Part shown: positions 21,001 to 23,705 of the stretch, in pieces
Layout: each line of letters opens with the position of its first letter
Numbering within the stretch: the stretch's first letter is position 1
Source: Nitratifractor sp.
GTDB taxonomy: Bacteria > Campylobacterota > Campylobacteria > Campylobacterales > Sulfurovaceae
Direction: 5' to 3'
DNA: 23,705 bases
Assembly (NCBI GenBank): GCA_015485845.1
Contig: WFSU01000049.1
Location: 1 to 23,705 of the forward strand
Notes under the pieces: model-generated
The model's database searches: none
Seen by the model: only the letters and a program-made list of their open reading frames with translations
What the model was told of the DNA's origin: nothing
Made by a program: the position numbers and the translations under genes

Positions 21001-22549
21001 ACGGTACCGCGATTGCCTTACCCGAGGCGGGCAGGAGGATGTTCATCGAGCTGAGCATCAAAATCTTTGCTTCAGCAACCGCTTCGGATGAGAGCGGCAC
21101 GTGGACGGCCATCTGGTCTCCGTCGAAGTCGGCGTTGAACGCGGCACAGACCAGTGGGTGAAGCTGGATCGCTTTCCCTTCAATCAGACGAGGGTGGAAT
21201 GCCTGGATTGAGAGTTTGTGGAGTGTCGGTGCCCGGTTAAGCATGACGGGGTAACTGTCGACCACCTCTTCGAGGCACTCCCACACTTCGTTGGTCTTCT
21301 GCTCGATCATTTTCTTGGCTTGCTTGAGAGTGGTGGCGTAGCCCTTGTCTTCCAGCTTGGCCATCAAGTGCGGCTTGAAAAGCTCCAGCGCCATTTTCTT
21401 GGGCAGTCCACACTGATCCATCCGCAGATCCGGGCCGACGACGATGACCGAACGGCCGGAGAAGTCAACCCGCTTTCCGAGGAGGTTCTGGCGGAAACGT
21501 CCCTGCTTCCCCTTGATGATCTCCGAGAGCGATTTGAGGGGGCGCTTGTTGGCCCCTTTGACCGCATTGGCACGTCGACCGTTGTCAAAGAGGGCATCGA
21601 CCGACTCCTGAAGCATCCGCTTTTCGTTGCGGACGATGATCTCGGGGGCATCGAGCTCGACGAGACGCTTGAGGCGCTGGTTGCGGTTGATGACACGGCG
21701 ATAGAGGTCGTTGACATCCGAGACGGCAAATTTCCCGCCGTCAAGACTGACCAGCGGGCGCAGATCGGGTGGAAGCACCGGCAGATACGTGAGCATCATC
21801 CACTCGGGACGGTTGTCCGAATCGAGGAACGCTTCGATCACCTTGAGGCGCTTGATGATGGTTTTGCGTTTGGCTTCCGATTTGGTCGCGCCGATCTCCT
21901 CTTTGAGCTGCCCGAGCATCTCGACGAGATCCAGCTCACTGAGGAGCTCCTGGATCACGGCACCGCCCATACGGGCATCAAATCCGGTTTCGCTGAAGCG
22001 CTGCATGATTTGCTGGTACTGCTCCTCATTGAGGACGTCGTACTTGAGTACCGGGTTGCCCCCTTCACTGTCATAGCTCGCTTCCCCGGGGTTTTTAACG
22101 ATATACGCTTCATAGTAGAGCACCCGTTCGAGGTCTTTCATCTTGACACCGAGGAGAGTACCGATCCGGGAGGGAAGCGAGTTGACGTACCAAATGTGCG
22201 CAACAGGTACCACGAGGTCGATGTGCCCCATCCGGTCACGGCGTACTTTGGAGCTGGTGACTTCGACGCCGCATTTTTCGCAAACGACCCCTTTGTAACG
22301 CATCTTTTTGTATTTGCCACAGAGACACTCATAGTCGCGGATCGGGCCGAAGATCTTGGCACAAAACAATCCGTCCCGCTCCGGCTTGAGGGTACGGTAG
22401 TTGATCGTCTCGGGTTTTTTGACTTCACCGTAACTCCAGGAGAGGATTTTCTCAGGGCTGGCCACCCGAAGCTGCATGGCTTCGATGTCGGTGGGACGCT
22501 CTTCACTGTTGATGTCTACCGGCGTCAAGTTTTCAAGTTGCTTACTCAT
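18014..22549 (-). CDS. rpoC: DNA-directed RNA polymerase subunit beta'
   Basis: The 1511-residue beta' subunit is complete. The N-terminal zinc site is CLCGKYKKMRYKGVVCEKCG (about 75-95), the catalytic Mg site is NADFDGDQMAVH (about 471-482), and a second zinc site includes CKAPKGICAKCYG near residue 878. RFRQNLLGKRVDFSGRSVIV and GEPGTQLTLRTFHTGG (trigger loop region) are also clear. It overlaps rpoB by 8 bases (ATGAGTAA), so the two are separate genes here rather than fused as in Helicobacter and Wolinella. The 3' end faces the nosD-like gene across a palindrome-rich spacer. Confidence 0.98.
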   Translation of the reverse strand: MSKQLENLTPVDINSEERPTDIEAMQLRVASPEKILSWSYGEVKKPETINYRTLKPERDGLFCAKIFGPIRDYECLCGKYKKMRYKGVVCEKCGVEVTSSKVRRDRMGHIDLVVPVAHIWYVNSLPSRIGTLLGVKMKDLERVLYYEAYIVKNPGEASYDSEGGNPVLKYDVLNEEQYQQIMQRFSETGFDARMGGAVIQELLSELDLVEMLGQLKEEIGATKSEAKRKTIIKRLKVIEAFLDSDNRPEWMMLTYLPVLPPDLRPLVSLDGGKFAVSDVNDLYRRVINRNQRLKRLVELDAPEIIVRNEKRMLQESVDALFDNGRRANAVKGANKRPLKSLSEIIKGKQGRFRQNLLGKRVDFSGRSVIVVGPDLRMDQCGLPKKMALELFKPHLMAKLEDKGYATTLKQAKKMIEQKTNEVWECLEEVVDSYPVMLNRAPTLHKLSIQAFHPRLIEGKAIQLHPLVCAAFNADFDGDQMAVHVPLSSEAVAEAKILMLSSMNILLPASGKAIAVPSQDMILGLYYLTLEKVDVIGQHKLFANADEIFIAHEQQTLDLNARVRTLIDGDIVRTTAGRLILRSIIPDYVPENYWNRVMKKKDIVNLVDYIYKHSGIALTAEFLDNLKDMGFKYATVTGVSISIDDIQVPESKNEIVAASKAKVVEIQQQAGAGLLTEQERYNKIIDIWTDANNTIAEQLMTLIREDKDGFNSVYMMADSGARGSAAQIRQLSGMRGLMAKSDGSIIETPITSNFREGLNVLEYFISTHGARKGLADTALKTANAGYLTRKLIDVAQNVKVSMEDCGTHEGVEVSEISIGNELIEPLADRVYGRVVAADVIDAVTSEVLLSEGTLIDEEAAQLISDSGVRSVVMRAPATCKAPKGICAKCYGLNMAENRLVKQGEAVGVIAAQSIGEPGTQLTLRTFHTGGTATAGKEERQVVASKEGFIRYYNLNAYRNQSGALIVANRRNAGVLLVEPKIKALYTGKLSVAITHDEIILTLSAEGEEEVRYALRKGDVAKANELAGVAGKIEGKLFLPHQNGDTVTANESIVEVIKEGWSVPARIPFAGELKVEDGAPVAQPVMAEAKGTVKFFNLKGDYLEAADHIAKGEKVDEKGLFAVIVDDSNREAARHYISRGSVVQVENDASVQRGDILSAPSEQVQVVIAEWDPYSEPVIAEQAGTVTFEDIIPGVTASEEFDEVTGDTRLELNEYIASTYKPTIILATESGDILRYQLEPKSSLFVQSGDTVAIADILAKKPKAAIKSKDITGGLPRVSELFEARRPKDIALIAKIDGTISMGKPLRGKERIVIAGDNGQVTEQFVDKGKAILVHTGEYVHAGERLTEGLVASHDILEALGERALYEYIVSEVQQVYRRQGVNISDKHIEVIVSQMMRQVRVIESGDTKFIEGDLISKRKFNEENERIIKLGGEPAIAEPMLVGITRSAVGADSIISAASFQDTTKVLTSASIAGTVDPLADLKENVVIGRLIPVGTGMIRKDDVVLTPADEA

Positions 22550-23705
22550 GGTCTACCCCCTCTTCTTCTTTTTTCTTCTCATACAATTCAACATCGAGTC
22601 CCAGAGCTTGCAATTCTTTGGTCAAGACAAACAGCGTCTCAGGTACGCCCGACTCGGGGACGCTCTCTCCACGGGTGATCGCGCGATACGCCCGAGCACG
22701 ACCCTCGACATCGTCCGATTTGATGGTGAGCATCTCTTTGAGCACGTGGGATGCGCCGTAGGCTTCGAGTGCCCACACTTCCATCTCTCCAAACCGCTGA
22801 CCACCGAAGAGGGCTTTACCCCCCACCGGTTGCTGGGTCACCAGCGAGTATGGGCCGGTGGAACGGGCGTGTACCTTCTCATCGACGAGGTGGTGGAGTT
22901 TGAGTATGTACATGTAGCCGACGTTGACCCGCTCGGTCATTTTCTCGCCGGTTTTCCCGTCGAAGAGGATGGTTTTACCATCGGTATCGACTTTGGCCAG
23001 TTCAAAGAGCTTGTCAAATTCGGTCTGCTTGGGCGATTCAAATGCCGAAGCAGAAAATTTGACGCCCCGGCTCCAGTCACGAGCATACTTCAAGATCTCT
23101 TCATCGCTCATCTTCGGCAATTCATCCTGTACCTGCATCAATTTAGCCGTATCGGCAATCTCGATCATTTTTGCCCGCAGCTGCTGGACAAAATCTTTTT
23201 GTTTCGCATCGAAGATCTCCTGAATCTGCTGACCGAGTTTGGCTCCGATCAATCCAAGGTGCACTTCGAGAATCTGCCCGATGTTCATCCGCGAAGGAAC
23301 CCCGAGAGGGTTGAGGATGAGTTCAACCGGCTCACCGTCTTCCATGTACGGCATATCGATCTCGGGAACGATGTTGGAGACGATACCTTTGTTTCCGTGA
23401 CGTCCCGCCATCTTATCCCCCACTTTGAGCTTGCGCTTGGTGGCGATGTAGACTTTGACCAGCTTGGTAACTCCGCTGGGGAGGATGTCATCTTTTTCAA
23501 GGATCGCCAGCTTCTCTTCGTGCTCGTTTTTGAGTCGCTTCTTCTCGGAGAGGAAGTGGTTTTTGAGCGTTTCATACTTCTTCTGTGCCTCTTCCGAATA
23601 CGACTGCACTACGGTACGCAGGACGAAGCGGTTGATGTTGGTGATGACCTCTTTGTCGATCTTCTCGCCGGCTTTGTAGACGACGTCATTGAGCTCCACA
23701 TCCTG
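22542..23705 (-). CDS. rpoB: DNA-directed RNA polymerase subunit beta, C-terminal part
   Basis: The frame is open through the right window edge (it begins with codons reading QDVELNDVVYK), so this is the C-terminal 387 residues of RpoB. GDKMAGRHGNKGIVSNIVPE and then MPYMEDGEPVELILNPLGVP surround the active-site lysine region. GGKALFGGQRFGEMEVWALE and then AYGASHVLKEMLTIKSDDVE form the conserved C-terminal clamp. The end is rich in Glu and Lys (ELYEKKKEEEGVDHE). It overlaps rpoC by 8 bases. The rifampicin region lies outside the window. Confidence 0.97.
   Translation of the reverse strand, partial: QDVELNDVVYKAGEKIDKEVITNINRFVLRTVVQSYSEEAQKKYETLKNHFLSEKKRLKNEHEEKLAILEKDDILPSGVTKLVKVYIATKRKLKVGDKMAGRHGNKGIVSNIVPEIDMPYMEDGEPVELILNPLGVPSRMNIGQILEVHLGLIGAKLGQQIQEIFDAKQKDFVQQLRAKMIEIADTAKLMQVQDELPKMSDEEILKYARDWSRGVKFSASAFESPKQTEFDKLFELAKVDTDGKTILFDGKTGEKMTERVNVGYMYILKLHHLVDEKVHARSTGPYSLVTQQPVGGKALFGGQRFGEMEVWALEAYGASHVLKEMLTIKSDDVEGRARAYRAITRGESVPESGVPETLFVLTKELQALGLDVELYEKKKEEEGVDHE

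Noticed and set aside
19151..22678. Long plus-strand open frames opposite rpoC (19151-21091 and 21218-22678)
   Set aside because: They are antisense shadows of a clear rpoC, produced by codon bias; no domain is recognisable and no ribosome binding site supports them.

Overview
The window reads as a stretch of core chromosome from a Campylobacterota (epsilonproteobacterial) species of fairly high G+C, most likely a sulfur- or hydrogen-oxidising environmental relative of Nitratifractor or Sulfurovum. This is an inference from the short NFACT protein, the type I QueF, the NosD-like protein, DUF2853 and the str/rpo gene neighbourhood. No sequence search was possible. I see no IS transposase, prophage, CRISPR array, rRNA or tRNA.

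Layout. The left edge carries a leuC-thioesterase pair on the minus strand (164-1835) and possibly the first codons of another minus-strand gene leaving the window. A divergent RelB/RelE-type toxin-antitoxin pair (1964-2459) has a consensus sigma70 promoter with a dyad over its -10 box. A long plus-strand run follows: an RqcH/NFACT protein, cdsA and dxr (lipid and isoprenoid synthesis), an RBBP9-like hydrolase, tsaD (tRNA t6A), then gyrB, a degenerate GGDEF-EAL membrane protein and queF in one tight cluster, and finally a small CI-type regulator and a DUF2853 protein. The str operon (rpsL-rpsG-fusA) runs on the minus strand at 13358-16420. It is separated from rpoC-rpoB (18014 to the right edge, minus strand) by a plus-strand nosD-like gene that interrupts the usual rpoBC-rpsL-rpsG-fusA order.

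Between the genes the window is unusually rich in small repeats. Three types recur. (1) Seven hairpins with a GTAG tetranucleotide at the stem foot, in four stem families, resemble RAYT-type REP sequences; two of them supply the stop codon of the upstream gene. (2) Ten short palindromes have an ACT-NN-AGT core and variable, mostly compensated outer stems. (3) Heptanucleotide tandem arrays occur at four places, one of them in frame inside the RqcH-like gene. There is also a 127-bp imperfect palindrome abutting the fusA stop codon. No RAYT transposase gene lies in the window.

Most genes are ordinary housekeeping functions: transcription (rpoB, rpoC), translation (rpsL, rpsG, fusA, tsaD, queF, rqcH), DNA topology (gyrB) and envelope or isoprenoid precursors (cdsA, dxr). 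The most interesting content is the dispersed repeat system, the apparently inactive c-di-GMP protein coupled to gyrB, the solitary nosD, and the dyad that covers the ribosome binding site of the CI-type regulator.
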